Shown here: positions 1 through 8,598 of the stretch, piece by piece | Layout: the number at the start of each line of letters is the position of its first letter | Numbering within the stretch: the first letter of the stretch is position 1 | Assembly: GCA_041624435.1 (NCBI GenBank) | Contig: JBFJVB010000001.1 | Location: forward strand, 24,782 to 88,781 | DNA length: 64,000 nucleotides | Direction: 5' to 3' | DNA from: Oceanococcus sp041624435 | GTDB lineage: Bacteria; Pseudomonadota; Gammaproteobacteria; Nevskiales; Oceanococcaceae | The notes under the pieces: model-generated | What the model saw: only the letters and a program-made list of their open reading frames with translations | Databases searched by the model: none | Told to the model about the DNA's origin: nothing | Position numbers and translations under genes: made by a program

Positions 1-1
1 T

Positions 2-259
2 GTGGCGCAGGTTCTCGCCGGCATGCCCGGAACTCCGGTTGAGATTGCCGGTCACACCAGTGATGAGGGCGATCAGTACTACAACATCGACCTGTCGCAG
101 CGTCGTGCCGATGCGGTTCGCCGGTACTTGATTGCCGCGGGCATCCCGGCTTCGCAGCTGATGGCCAAGGGCTACGGCGGCAACGCCCCGGTGAATCAGA
201 ATGACACGGCCAAGGGACGTCGCGGCAACCGTCGCGTTGAAATCAAGGTCGTCCGCTAA
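2..259 (+). CDS. OmpA/Pal-like peptidoglycan-binding C-terminal domain (5' partial)
   Basis: The frame is open from the left edge, so this is only the last 85 residues of a longer gene. They form most of an OmpA-like domain, which non-covalently binds the diaminopimelate of peptidoglycan from the periplasmic side. Visible family hallmarks are GHTSDEGD, the YN...LSQRRADAVRRYL helix, KGYGG and the closing GRRGNRRVEI. Whether the complete protein is Pal, an OmpA-type porin or another envelope lipoprotein cannot be told because the N-terminus is outside the window. The gene is followed at once by a strong terminator, so it is separate from the suf operon downstream. The family call is secure; the specific protein is not. 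Confidence 0.85.
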   Translation: MAQVLAGMPGTPVEIAGHTSDEGDQYYNIDLSQRRADAVRRYLIAAGIPASQLMAKGYGGNAPVNQNDTAKGRRGNRRVEIKVVR

Positions 260-280
260 ACTCAGAGCGCAGCTTCCGAC

Positions 281-311
281 AAAAAAGGCGCAATGACATT
301 GCGCCTTTTTT
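281..311 (+). terminator. Rho-independent terminator after the OmpA-like gene
   Basis: A 13-bp perfect inverted repeat: an A-tract plus GGCGCAAT, a 3-base loop (gac), then ATTGCGCC plus a T-tract. It starts about 20 bases after the stop codon of the preceding gene. A-tracts and T-tracts flank it on both sides, so it could work in both directions, but the only gene ending here is on the plus strand. Confidence 0.88.
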
Positions 312-317
312 ATCGAA

Positions 318-342
318 TTAAATAGGACCATTTAGGTACAGT
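318..342 (+). promoter_or_regulatory. Candidate promoter/operator of the Rrf2 regulator and suf operon
   Basis: This AT-rich stretch lies directly before the regulator start codon. It contains a -10-like TTAAAT (318-323) and a short direct repeat, TAGGACCATT then TAGGTACAGT. Rrf2 regulators usually bind in their own promoters, so this is the natural place for autoregulation. The match to a known Rrf2 or IscR box is not convincing, so the operator role is inference. Confidence 0.3.
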
Positions 343-762
343 ATGCTCCGACTCAGCAAGCAATCTGATTATGCCACCGTCCTCATGTCACGCCTGGCGG
401 AGGCGCCAGACACCGTGTGCAATGTGAACGAACTGGCCAGTGCCACCCGTGTCAGCGCACCGATGGTCAGCAAAACGCTAAAATTACTCGCCCGCAACGG
501 CCTGATCGAATCGGTGCGTGGCGCCGGCGGTGGTTACCGCCTGGCGCAGCAGCCTGAAGCGATCTCCATCGCCGCGATCATCGACGCTGTGGAAGGCCCG
601 ATCGCGCTGACCGAGTGCAGTGATCAGTTCGGCTGCTGCTCCTTGGAGGGCCACTGTCGCATCCGCCCGCAATGGCAAATCATCAACGCCACCATAATCA
701 ACAGCCTGCAGCAGCTTAGTCTGGCGCAACTACAGAGCCCCTCACGCAAACTGGGTCTCTAG
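343..762 (+). CDS. Rrf2-family SUF system regulator (IscR-like)
   Basis: A 139-aa winged-helix protein of the Rrf2 family. Residues 1-65 carry the family signature: start MLRLSKQSDYA, a recognition helix near SAPMVSKTLKLLARNGL, and the wing RGAGGGYRLA. Cysteines at 92, 98, 99 and 105 match the spacing of the three [2Fe-2S] ligands of IscR, so the protein probably senses cellular Fe-S status. The gene ends 19 bases before sufB on the same strand. Regulators of this type head suf operons in many gammaproteobacteria and repress them when clusters are plentiful. No strong ribosome-binding site precedes the ATG. Family and role are well supported; the operator is not identified. Confidence 0.9.
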   Translation: MLRLSKQSDYATVLMSRLAEAPDTVCNVNELASATRVSAPMVSKTLKLLARNGLIESVRGAGGGYRLAQQPEAISIAAIIDAVEGPIALTECSDQFGCCSLEGHCRIRPQWQIINATIINSLQQLSLAQLQSPSRKLGL

Positions 763-781
763 TCCGGAGAAAACGATCCCC

Positions 782-2233
782 ATGTCCACCGAACAAACCG
801 AGCTTCACGAGCTGATCAGCCGGCGCGAATACCGCGAAGGCTTTGTCACCGATCTGGAATCCGAAACCCTGCCGCCGGGTCTGAATGAGGACGTCATCCG
901 ACTGATCTCAGCGCGCAAGAATGAACCGCAATGGCTGCTGGACTGGCGCCTGAAAGCATTTGCCCAGTGGCAGAAGATGACCGAGCCGAATTGGGCCAAT
1001 GTCGAACACGAGCCAATCGACTACCAGGCCATTTCCTATTATTCAGCCCCCAAGAGCATGGCCGATGGCCCGAAAAGCCTCGCCGAGGTCGACCCCAAGC
1101 TGCTGGAAACCTACGAAAAGCTCGGCATCCCATTACACGAACGCGCGGCCTTGGCCGGGGTGGCGATGGATGTGGTTTTCGACAGCGTCTCGGTCGCCAC
1201 CACATTTCAAGAGAAGCTGGCCGATGCGGGCGTACTGTTCTGCCCGATCTCGGAAGCGGTCCACAAATATCCCGAACTGGTGCAGAAGCATCTCGGCTCG
1301 GTGGTTCCGATCGGCGACAACTTTTTCGCCGCGCTGAATTCGGCCGTGTTCACCGACGGTTCATTTGTGTATATCCCCAAGGGCGTTCGCTGCCCGATGG
1401 AGCTGTCGACCTATTTCCGGATCAACGAACGCAACACCGGGCAGTTCGAACGCACCCTGATCATCGCCGAAGACGACAGCCATGTCAGCTATCTGGAAGG
1501 CTGCACCGCACCGATGCGTGACGAGAATCAACTCCATGCCGCAGTCGTCGAACTGGTGGCGATGGACCGGGCGGAAATCAAATACTCGACGGTGCAGAAC
1601 TGGTACCCGGGTGATGAAAACGGCAAAGGCGGCATCTACAATTTCGTGACCAAACGGGGCGAATGCCGAGGCACGGATTCGAAAATCTCCTGGACCCAGG
1701 TCGAGACCGGTTCAGCCATCACCTGGAAATATCCCGGCTGCGTCCTGCGCGGGGATAACTCCGTCGGCGAGTTCTATTCCGTGGCCCTGTCACATCATCG
1801 CCAACAGGCCGACACCGGCACCAAGATGGTTCACCTGGGTCGCAACACCCGGTCCAATATCGTCGCCAAGGGCATCTCGGCCGGCCATGGAAATCAGACC
1901 TACCGGGGCCTGGTGAAAATTTCCCCACGTGCCGAGGGGGCCAGAAACTACACGCAATGTGATTCCCTGCTGATTGGCGATCAGTGCGGCGCCCATACCG
2001 TGCCCTACCTGGAAACCCGCAACCACAGCGCGATCTGCGAGCACGAAGCGACCACCTCGAAGATTGGCGATGATCAGCTGTTCTATCTGCGGGCACGCGG
2101 CATCGGCGAGGAAGAAGCCGTGTCGATGATCGTCAATGGTTTCTGCAAGGACGTGTTTCGCGAGTTACCCATGGAATTCGCCGTCGAAGCCCAACGCCTG
2201 CTGAGCGTATCGCTGGAAGGCGCCGTCGGCTGA
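782..2233 (+). CDS. sufB: Fe-S cluster assembly scaffold subunit SufB
   Basis: A 483-aa SufB, close to the usual 480-495. SufB with SufD and the ATPase SufC forms the SufBC2D scaffold on which new Fe-S clusters are built in the cytosol. Visible features are the central beta-helix repeats, the segment GVRCPMELSTYFRIN, and the C-terminal motif CEHEATTSKI. C419 in that motif corresponds to the cysteine that accepts persulfide or holds the nascent cluster in E. coli SufB. The ATG is preceded by CGGAG at a normal distance. It is the first structural gene of the operon, and 64 bases separate it from sufC. That gap holds a small hairpin with a 5-bp stem at 2255-2270. Confidence 0.97.
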   Translation: MSTEQTELHELISRREYREGFVTDLESETLPPGLNEDVIRLISARKNEPQWLLDWRLKAFAQWQKMTEPNWANVEHEPIDYQAISYYSAPKSMADGPKSLAEVDPKLLETYEKLGIPLHERAALAGVAMDVVFDSVSVATTFQEKLADAGVLFCPISEAVHKYPELVQKHLGSVVPIGDNFFAALNSAVFTDGSFVYIPKGVRCPMELSTYFRINERNTGQFERTLIIAEDDSHVSYLEGCTAPMRDENQLHAAVVELVAMDRAEIKYSTVQNWYPGDENGKGGIYNFVTKRGECRGTDSKISWTQVETGSAITWKYPGCVLRGDNSVGEFYSVALSHHRQQADTGTKMVHLGRNTRSNIVAKGISAGHGNQTYRGLVKISPRAEGARNYTQCDSLLIGDQCGAHTVPYLETRNHSAICEHEATTSKIGDDQLFYLRARGIGEEEAVSMIVNGFCKDVFRELPMEFAVEAQRLLSVSLEGAVG

Positions 2234-2297
2234 ACCAGACCTGCCCCATCCGTGGCGGGTTGCTGCCCGCTCTACCTGAGCCACTTCAAGACCTGAC

Positions 2298-3056
2298 ATG
2301 CTGAACATTCAAAATCTATCCGCTTCAATCCAGGACAAGGACATCCTCAAAGGGATCAACCTGCACATCAAGCCCGGCGAGGTCCACGCCATCATGGGCC
2401 CCAATGGCTCGGGCAAAAGCACGCTGGCCAATATCCTCGCGGGCCGGGACAGCTACAAGATCACTGGCGGCACGGTGCACTTCGACGACCAGGACCTGCT
2501 CGACATGACCCCTGAGCAGCGGGCCTGCGCCGGAATGTTCCTGGGCTTTCAATACCCGGTGGAGATTCCCGGGGTGAGCAATATGAGCATGCTCAAGGCC
2601 GCGGTCAATGCCCGACGCAAGGCCCATGGCCAGGCTGAAGCCACGCCTCTGGAATTGCTCCAGAAAGTCAAAGCTGCGGCGCAAACCATGCAGGTCGCCG
2701 ATGCGATGCTGCAGCGTGGGGTGAACGAAGGCTTTTCCGGCGGCGAGAAAAAGCGCAATGAAATCCTGCAGATGCTGGTGCTGGAGCCACGTCTGGCCAT
2801 CCTGGACGAAACCGATTCAGGCCTGGACATCGATGCCCTCAAAGTGGTCTCCGATGGGGTGAATGCCTTGCGCGACCCGCAGCGTTCGGTGATTCTGGTG
2901 ACCCACTACCAGCGCCTGCTGGACCATATCAAACCCGATCATGTACATGTGCTGGCCGGTGGTCGGATCGTCGAGTCCGGTGGCCCCGAACTGGCCCTGG
3001 AACTGGAATCCAAAGGCTATGGCTGGATCACCGAAGCGGCGGAGCCCACGCCATGA
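2298..3056 (+). CDS. sufC: Fe-S cluster assembly ATPase SufC
   Basis: A 252-aa ABC-type ATPase of the SUF complex. The Walker A motif is GPNGSGKST with K40. The signature motif is FSGGEKKRNE, the SufC-specific variant of LSGGQ. Walker B is LAILDETDSGLDIDAL, and the switch histidine is in VTHY. SufC dimerises on SufB-SufD and couples ATP hydrolysis to cluster assembly; it is soluble and not a transporter. The stop codon overlaps the sufD start (ATGA), which indicates translational coupling. Length and motifs are typical. Confidence 0.97.
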   Translation: MLNIQNLSASIQDKDILKGINLHIKPGEVHAIMGPNGSGKSTLANILAGRDSYKITGGTVHFDDQDLLDMTPEQRACAGMFLGFQYPVEIPGVSNMSMLKAAVNARRKAHGQAEATPLELLQKVKAAAQTMQVADAMLQRGVNEGFSGGEKKRNEILQMLVLEPRLAILDETDSGLDIDALKVVSDGVNALRDPQRSVILVTHYQRLLDHIKPDHVHVLAGGRIVESGGPELALELESKGYGWITEAAEPTP

Positions 3057-4201
3057 CGGCGACGGTCAGACTTCAGGATATCCAGCTCCCCCATCGCCGT
3101 CAGGAAGCCTGGAAATACACCGATCTGAGTCAGTATGCTCGACACCTACCCGACGCGCTGAGCCTGGCAAACAGCGACGCTGCCGCGGCGATGCCCGGTG
3201 ACAGTCTGCTGGGTGCGACAGCAACGCAGATTGTTTTTGTCGACGGTGAATATCAGGCACAGTTGTCGGACCCGACTCTGACGCTTGCAGCCCAGAGCGC
3301 AGCGCCAGACTGGGATCCAGGCCTGGATTCATTGCTCGCGGCTACGCCTGCCAGCGCCTACCGCCTGCGCATCAGCCAATCGCCTGCCCAGGCAGTCCAC
3401 CTGCTGTTCTCCAGCAGCCGTGATGCCGACTGCCTGCACCGCGTGCATCTCGATCTTGAGCTGGACCCCGGCGTCGAAGTCACGATTCTGGAAGAACACC
3501 TGGGCGGCCGTCAGGGCATTGCCTTGACCAGCATCGATACCCAGTTGGCGGAGGATTCACAGGCGCACTGGTTGCGGATTCAACACGCGGCGCCGGCGCA
3601 TACCCTGCTCGCCAGACTGACGGCTGACATCGGCCCGCGGGCCAGACTGCATCAGGTGCATGTCGAATGGGGGGCGCGCCTGAGCCGCCTGGACGCCACC
3701 CTGCGACTGGCCGGGACCGAATCACGGCTGGATTATTTCGCCTTGAGCGGCCTCAAGGATCGGCAGCATGTCGATCATCAGGTTCAGGTGCGTCATGACC
3801 AAGCACATGGCACCAGCCGACTGCGTGCGCGTGGGATTATTGCGGATGCGGCTCGGCAGGTTTTCAATGGCAAGGTCTTCGTGGCCCGACACGCCCAGAA
3901 AACCGATTCAGATCAACTGCTGCGCAATCTGCTGCTCAGCGACAGGGCGGAAGTCGACGCCAAACCGGAACTGGAAATCTACGCCGATGACGTGCGCTGT
4001 GCCCACGGCTCGACCGTCGGCCGGCTGGACGAACAGGCGCTGTTCTATCTGCGCAGCCGGGGCCTGGAACTGGACGAGGCCCGACGCATGCTGATGGTGA
4101 GTTTTGCCGAACACATTCTCACCGAGATTGCCGACGAGAGTTTGCGCGACACGATCCGAGGCGCTCTGGCTGACCACCTCAGCCTGATGACGGCCCGATG
4201 A
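3053..4201 (+). CDS. sufD: Fe-S cluster assembly protein SufD
   Basis: A 382-aa SufD, paralogue of SufB and its partner in the SufBC2D scaffold. The N-terminal part is divergent, as usual. The C-terminal third shows the conserved block CAHGSTVGRLDEQALFYLRSRG, where C316 and H318 are the likely counterparts of the cluster-forming residues at the SufB-SufD interface. The gene overlaps sufC by 4 bases at its start and sufS by 4 bases at its end (ATGA at both junctions). Sequence outside the C-terminal block is variable in this family, so the call rests on that block plus operon position. Confidence 0.95.
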   Translation: MTATVRLQDIQLPHRRQEAWKYTDLSQYARHLPDALSLANSDAAAAMPGDSLLGATATQIVFVDGEYQAQLSDPTLTLAAQSAAPDWDPGLDSLLAATPASAYRLRISQSPAQAVHLLFSSSRDADCLHRVHLDLELDPGVEVTILEEHLGGRQGIALTSIDTQLAEDSQAHWLRIQHAAPAHTLLARLTADIGPRARLHQVHVEWGARLSRLDATLRLAGTESRLDYFALSGLKDRQHVDHQVQVRHDQAHGTSRLRARGIIADAARQVFNGKVFVARHAQKTDSDQLLRNLLLSDRAEVDAKPELEIYADDVRCAHGSTVGRLDEQALFYLRSRGLELDEARRMLMVSFAEHILTEIADESLRDTIRGALADHLSLMTAR

Positions 4202-5421
4202 GCGTGCTGGATCTGGAATCCATTCGCAGCCAGTTTCCGGTGCTGCAGCAGCAGGTCAACGGTCACGCCCTGGCCTATTTCGACAACGCCGCCACCACGC
4301 AAAAACCCGCGGCGGTCATCGACTCGTTGCTGCGTTATTACCGCGAAGATAATGCCAACGTTCACCGCGCAGTTCACACCCTGGCGGGCCGGGCGACGCG
4401 GGCCTATGAAGGCGCCCGCGACCGCATCGCCGGCTTCATCAATGCCGGCAGCCGACAGGAACTGGTGTTCACCCGGGGCACGACCGAGTCCATCAACCTG
4501 GTCGCCCAGAGCTACCTGCGTCCCGTGCTGAGACCTGGCGACGAAATTCTGGTCAGCACCTTGGAGCATCATTCCAATATCGTGCCCTGGCAACTGCTGT
4601 GCGCCCAGACGGGGGCGCAGCTCAAGGTGGCGCCAATCCTGGACGATGGCAGCATTGACATGGCGGCCTTCGCGCAGCTGCTCAATGAGCGCACCCGGAT
4701 GGTCGCGATCGGAGAAGCCTCCAACGCCATCGGCAGCCGCAACCCGATCGAACAGATCATCCCGCTGGCCCACGCCGCTGGCGCCAAAGTGCTGATCGAT
4801 GCGGCCCAGACCATGGCCCACCACCGGGTCGATGTCCGGGCTCTGGATGTCGACTTTCTGGCATTCTCCGCGCACAAGATGTACGGCCCCACGGGCTTTG
4901 GCGCCCTGTACGGCAAACAGGAATTGCTGGAAGCCGCCGAGCCTTGGCAGGGCGGCGGCGACATGATCGAACACGTCAGCTTCACCGGCAGCACCTGGAA
5001 CGAACTGCCGTACAAGTTCGAAGCCGGGACACCGAATATTGCCGGAGCGATCGGCACCGGGGCGGCGGTGGATTTTCTCGAGTCGCTGGACTTTGACGCC
5101 GTCGCCGCCCACGAAAACGCCCTGCTGGAACAGGCCACCGCGGCGCTGCAGGCCATCGATGGCCTACGTATCATTGGCACCGCAGCCGATAAGGCAGCCA
5201 TCGTGTCCTTTGTGGCTGATCGGGCCCATCCTCAGGACATCGGCACCTTGCTGGATGAAAACGGCATTGCGGTGCGTACCGGTCACCATTGCGCCATGCC
5301 CTTGATGGCCCGTTTCGGCGTTCCGGGCACCGTCCGAGCCTCGTTTGCGATTTACAACACCGCCGCGGAAGTCGAGCGTATGGCGCAATGCTTGCAAAGA
5401 ATCATGCGACTGTTCACCTGA
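4198..5421 (+). CDS. sufS: Cysteine desulfurase SufS
   Basis: A 407-aa PLP enzyme that takes sulfur from L-cysteine and carries it as a persulfide to the SUF scaffold. The PLP lysine is K227 in FSAHKMYGP. The persulfide cysteine is C365 in RTGHHCAMP, the short-loop form typical of group II desulfurases, which depend on a SufE or SufU partner. The phosphate-binding TRGTTESINL and the LEHHSNIVPW segment are also present. It is the last suf gene: no sufE, sufU, sufA or sufT follows before the next unrelated gene. No convincing terminator was found in the 114 bases after it. Confidence 0.97.
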   Translation: MSVLDLESIRSQFPVLQQQVNGHALAYFDNAATTQKPAAVIDSLLRYYREDNANVHRAVHTLAGRATRAYEGARDRIAGFINAGSRQELVFTRGTTESINLVAQSYLRPVLRPGDEILVSTLEHHSNIVPWQLLCAQTGAQLKVAPILDDGSIDMAAFAQLLNERTRMVAIGEASNAIGSRNPIEQIIPLAHAAGAKVLIDAAQTMAHHRVDVRALDVDFLAFSAHKMYGPTGFGALYGKQELLEAAEPWQGGGDMIEHVSFTGSTWNELPYKFEAGTPNIAGAIGTGAAVDFLESLDFDAVAAHENALLEQATAALQAIDGLRIIGTAADKAAIVSFVADRAHPQDIGTLLDENGIAVRTGHHCAMPLMARFGVPGTVRASFAIYNTAAEVERMAQCLQRIMRLFT

Positions 5422-5535
5422 GATACGGTCCACCCTTGATTTGCGCGTGCACCGGATCCTCTTCCGGGCTGGCCAGTGACCGGTCGAACCGCTATTCTCG
5501 GTGATGTAAGCAACTGAATTTATTAGGCTTGGTAG

Positions 5536-8500
5536 ATGGCCGAATTGCCCGACAACCCGATCCGACCGCGCTGGTACCAAAGCCTGCGCTGGCTGCTGCT
5601 GGGCGGCAATCTACTTCTGGCCATCGGCTTTGGTGCCACTGCGTTCTGGTTCAACCAGCAGCATCTGGAGCAACCTCTGGCCGAGAAGTCGGCGCATTTG
5701 CTGGAGGCGCGCCAGCTTCGCCTGCAAGATCAGTTGGAAGCCATCGCCCGGAACACGGTCCAGTTCAGCCTGGCTTTGAATGGGCTGGCCGTCAGCCATT
5801 GGGGCCAGGAACAGAGCCTGCGTCGCATGGGTGCGGCGCTGATGGCCAAGATACCCGCCGACTCCCCGATCGTCGCCGCGGGCATCTGGCCCGAACCCCG
5901 CCAGTTCAATCCCAAACGTGAACGCAGCAGTCTGTACTGGACATTGGGCGCCGAGGCTGCAAGCCGAGGCGGACGGTTCCACGACGATTACAATGACCCG
6001 GCCAATATCAGCTACCACGGCGAAATCTGGTACACGCCTGCCCGGTATTATCAGGGCCAGGGCTGTTTCTGGAGTCCACGTTACCTCGAAGCCTTCTTGC
6101 GCAAACCGGTCGTCGCTTGTGCCGTCGCGGTTGAAATTGACGGTCGTTTTGCCGGCGTCACCAGTCTGGTACTGGATCTGACGAAACTCTCCACCGCCCT
6201 GCCCCAGCTCAGCTCGGATGCGCCTTTCTACCTGCTCCTGGATCAGCAGCAGGCCATTCTCAGCGCGGCTGGCATCGCCACCGCAGCGAACGATAACCTT
6301 CCCGCTCTGGCTCAGACTGACCCCCGGTTTGGCCAGGTTGCAGTCCAGTTGCATCAGCGCGGCGAAGCGCTCCTCACCCAGGCTCGCCAGGCCGATCCGA
6401 ACTGGGCCGGTGTCGTGAAGACGCTGAGCGAATCGACGCGCGGTCTGGCTCAGCGCCAGGCCGAACTGCTGCTCGCACGACTGCGCACTCCGCCCGCCGC
6501 GCAGGTTCAGTCGCTCACCATCGCCGGCAGTAAAGCGGCGCCGACGGACATCCGTCTGAGCGAAGTCGCGGAGCTGGGCACCCTGCTGGTCGGCCAATTC
6601 CAGCCCCCTCTGGTCAATGGCATTCGCCGTGACTGGCTGGTCAGCGCCGCCACCAGTGCCGGAGCGATCTTCCTGGCCTTGCTGATCTCATTTGCGTGGA
6701 GCCAGCGGCTGACCTTGGCTCCGCTGCACAAGCTGCTGGAACAACTGCAACGGCCCGCCGAAGACACCCGGCTGGAAGACAGCGCTCCCCATGAAATGGG
6801 CCTGCTCAAACAGCAGCTCAATGCCCGACATGAACGCATTCGCGACCTGCTTGACCAACGCGAGTTCCTGGGCGCCAGAGGGCCAAAATTCCAGACCGTA
6901 AAAACCGCTGAAAAACCGCCCGCCGCAGCAGCGCCCTGGGAAATTCTGGATGCCTTTTCCGACGCGCTGGTGGTCACCGACAAGACCGGTAAGGTCGAAT
7001 ACCTCAACACGGCGGCGGAAACGCTCTCCGGCTGGAAATTGACCCAGGCCCGGAATCTGGGTTTTGATGAAATCTTTCATATCCTGGACCGACGGGGCAA
7101 GTCGCGCCTCACTGACCTGGCCGTTCGCGCGGTCAGCGCGGGTCGGGCCAGTGAAAGGCCACTGCAAACCGTTTTCAAAACCCGCAGCGGTCACGAACTG
7201 CCACTGGCCATCACCAGTTCACCGGTGCGAGGCGAAAACCAGGCGATCAGCAGCGTGCTGCTGATTCTGCATGACATTCGTTCAAACTCCGCAACTGCCG
7301 CCCCGGAGTTCCTCACCCAGGTCAGAGATCCCTTGACCGGCTGCCTGAACCGCGCCGCGTTCGATGCGGAACTGGCCAGTCGCTGCGAGGCCACGCGGCT
7401 GGGCGGCGAGCCTCCGTTCAGCATGCTGTATATCGACGCCGATCGGATGCAATACATCAACGACGCCTTTGGAACGCAAGGCGGAGATGAGTTTCTCCGT
7501 CAACTGGCCCGGATGATTCAGACCGACGTCGGCGAGAGCAACCCGGTCTACCGCCTGCATGGCGACAAGTTCGCGGTGCTGCTGGCCACTGAAGATTCTG
7601 CGGAAGCGCAAGTGACGGCCGAACTCCTGCGCGCCGACGTCCAGAGTGGCGGCTTTCAATGGAACAATGAACGACGCGATGTCAGCATTACCTCGAGCCT
7701 GCTGCAGATTGACAGCAACAGCGGCCGACCTGTCGACATACTCCGCGCTGCCGATGAGCTGTGCCAACAGGCCCAGGCGGAAGGTCGCGGGCGGGTCGTC
7801 AGCGGGCAGGTCAAGAAGAAAAGCGGGGAACGCCGCGATGACCGCAGCTGGCTGAACAACATCAAGCGTGGTTTGACCGAGGCGGGTTTCCACCTGTCCA
7901 CCCAGCAGTTGAGCAACCTGCAACGCAATGCCGATAAAGGCGTGATCTTCGACACCCTCCTGTTGCTTGAAGACGACGAAGGTTTCTGGACCGGAGCCCC
8001 GGTCTTCATGCCGATTGCGGAACGCTACAATCTCGGCCTGGACCTGGATCGCTGGACCGTGCAACACGTTTTCGACAAGCTCTCCCAGGACGTGGAACTC
8101 ACCGCAGAAATCGATTTCTGCATGATCTCGCTGTCCGTTAACAGCTTGCAGACGCCGGTGTTTCTGGATTTCCTGATGGAAAACTTCAAGGACAGCGGCG
8201 TGCCGCCCCACAAGATCTGCTTCGATCTCAAAGAGCAGGACGTGTATTCACGGCTTTCGGTGGCGCGAGATTTCTGTCAGGCCGTGACCCGCGCGGGCTG
8301 CCGAATGAGCCTGACCAACGTATCCACCCGCCCATCCAGCTACGGTCTGCTCAAAGAGCTGCCGATCCATCTGGTGCGCTTTGACCCTACCCTGACCCGC
8401 AACGCCGACAGCGATGCGGTGGACCGTCTGGCCACCGAATCGCTGCACCGGATCGTGCATTCACTGGGCAAACAAAGCCTGGTCACGCAGATCAACACTC

Positions 8501-8598
8501 CGGAACTGCTGCGCATCATGCAGGGTATCGGCGTCGATTATGCCCAGGGCGATGCGATCGCACGCTCAACCCCGGTGATGTTTCAGGCTCAGGCCTGA
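5536..8598 (+). CDS. Membrane PAS-GGDEF-EAL protein with both catalytic domains degenerate
   Basis: A 1020-aa inner-membrane sensory protein. A first membrane segment (about 18-40) and a second (about 367-389) enclose a periplasmic sensor region of about 325 residues. Then follow a HAMP-like linker, a PAS domain (about 468-590), a GGDEF-type domain (about 597-760) and an EAL-type domain (about 775-1015). The active-site loop of the cyclase domain reads HGDKF (675-679) instead of GGDEF, and no RxxD inhibitory site lies ahead of it. In the EAL domain the EAL position reads about DTL, the metal loop DDFGTG is replaced by TNVSTR, and the AEGVE motif is lost. The protein therefore probably binds a nucleotide or a partner rather than making or cutting c-di-GMP. 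It overlaps htpX tail to tail by 10 bases. The PAS ligand and the partner are unknown. Confidence 0.85.
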   Translation: MAELPDNPIRPRWYQSLRWLLLGGNLLLAIGFGATAFWFNQQHLEQPLAEKSAHLLEARQLRLQDQLEAIARNTVQFSLALNGLAVSHWGQEQSLRRMGAALMAKIPADSPIVAAGIWPEPRQFNPKRERSSLYWTLGAEAASRGGRFHDDYNDPANISYHGEIWYTPARYYQGQGCFWSPRYLEAFLRKPVVACAVAVEIDGRFAGVTSLVLDLTKLSTALPQLSSDAPFYLLLDQQQAILSAAGIATAANDNLPALAQTDPRFGQVAVQLHQRGEALLTQARQADPNWAGVVKTLSESTRGLAQRQAELLLARLRTPPAAQVQSLTIAGSKAAPTDIRLSEVAELGTLLVGQFQPPLVNGIRRDWLVSAATSAGAIFLALLISFAWSQRLTLAPLHKLLEQLQRPAEDTRLEDSAPHEMGLLKQQLNARHERIRDLLDQREFLGARGPKFQTVKTAEKPPAAAAPWEILDAFSDALVVTDKTGKVEYLNTAAETLSGWKLTQARNLGFDEIFHILDRRGKSRLTDLAVRAVSAGRASERPLQTVFKTRSGHELPLAITSSPVRGENQAISSVLLILHDIRSNSATAAPEFLTQVRDPLTGCLNRAAFDAELASRCEATRLGGEPPFSMLYIDADRMQYINDAFGTQGGDEFLRQLARMIQTDVGESNPVYRLHGDKFAVLLATEDSAEAQVTAELLRADVQSGGFQWNNERRDVSITSSLLQIDSNSGRPVDILRAADELCQQAQAEGRGRVVSGQVKKKSGERRDDRSWLNNIKRGLTEAGFHLSTQQLSNLQRNADKGVIFDTLLLLEDDEGFWTGAPVFMPIAERYNLGLDLDRWTVQHVFDKLSQDVELTAEIDFCMISLSVNSLQTPVFLDFLMENFKDSGVPPHKICFDLKEQDVYSRLSVARDFCQAVTRAGCRMSLTNVSTRPSSYGLLKELPIHLVRFDPTLTRNADSDAVDRLATESLHRIVHSLGKQSLVTQINTPELLRIMQGIGVDYAQGDAIARSTPVMFQAQA

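Noticed and set aside
7480..7494. Literal GGDEF string in the 1020-aa protein as evidence of an active diguanylate cyclase
   Set aside because: It lies at residues 649-653, about 26 residues before the true active-site loop, which reads HGDKF.
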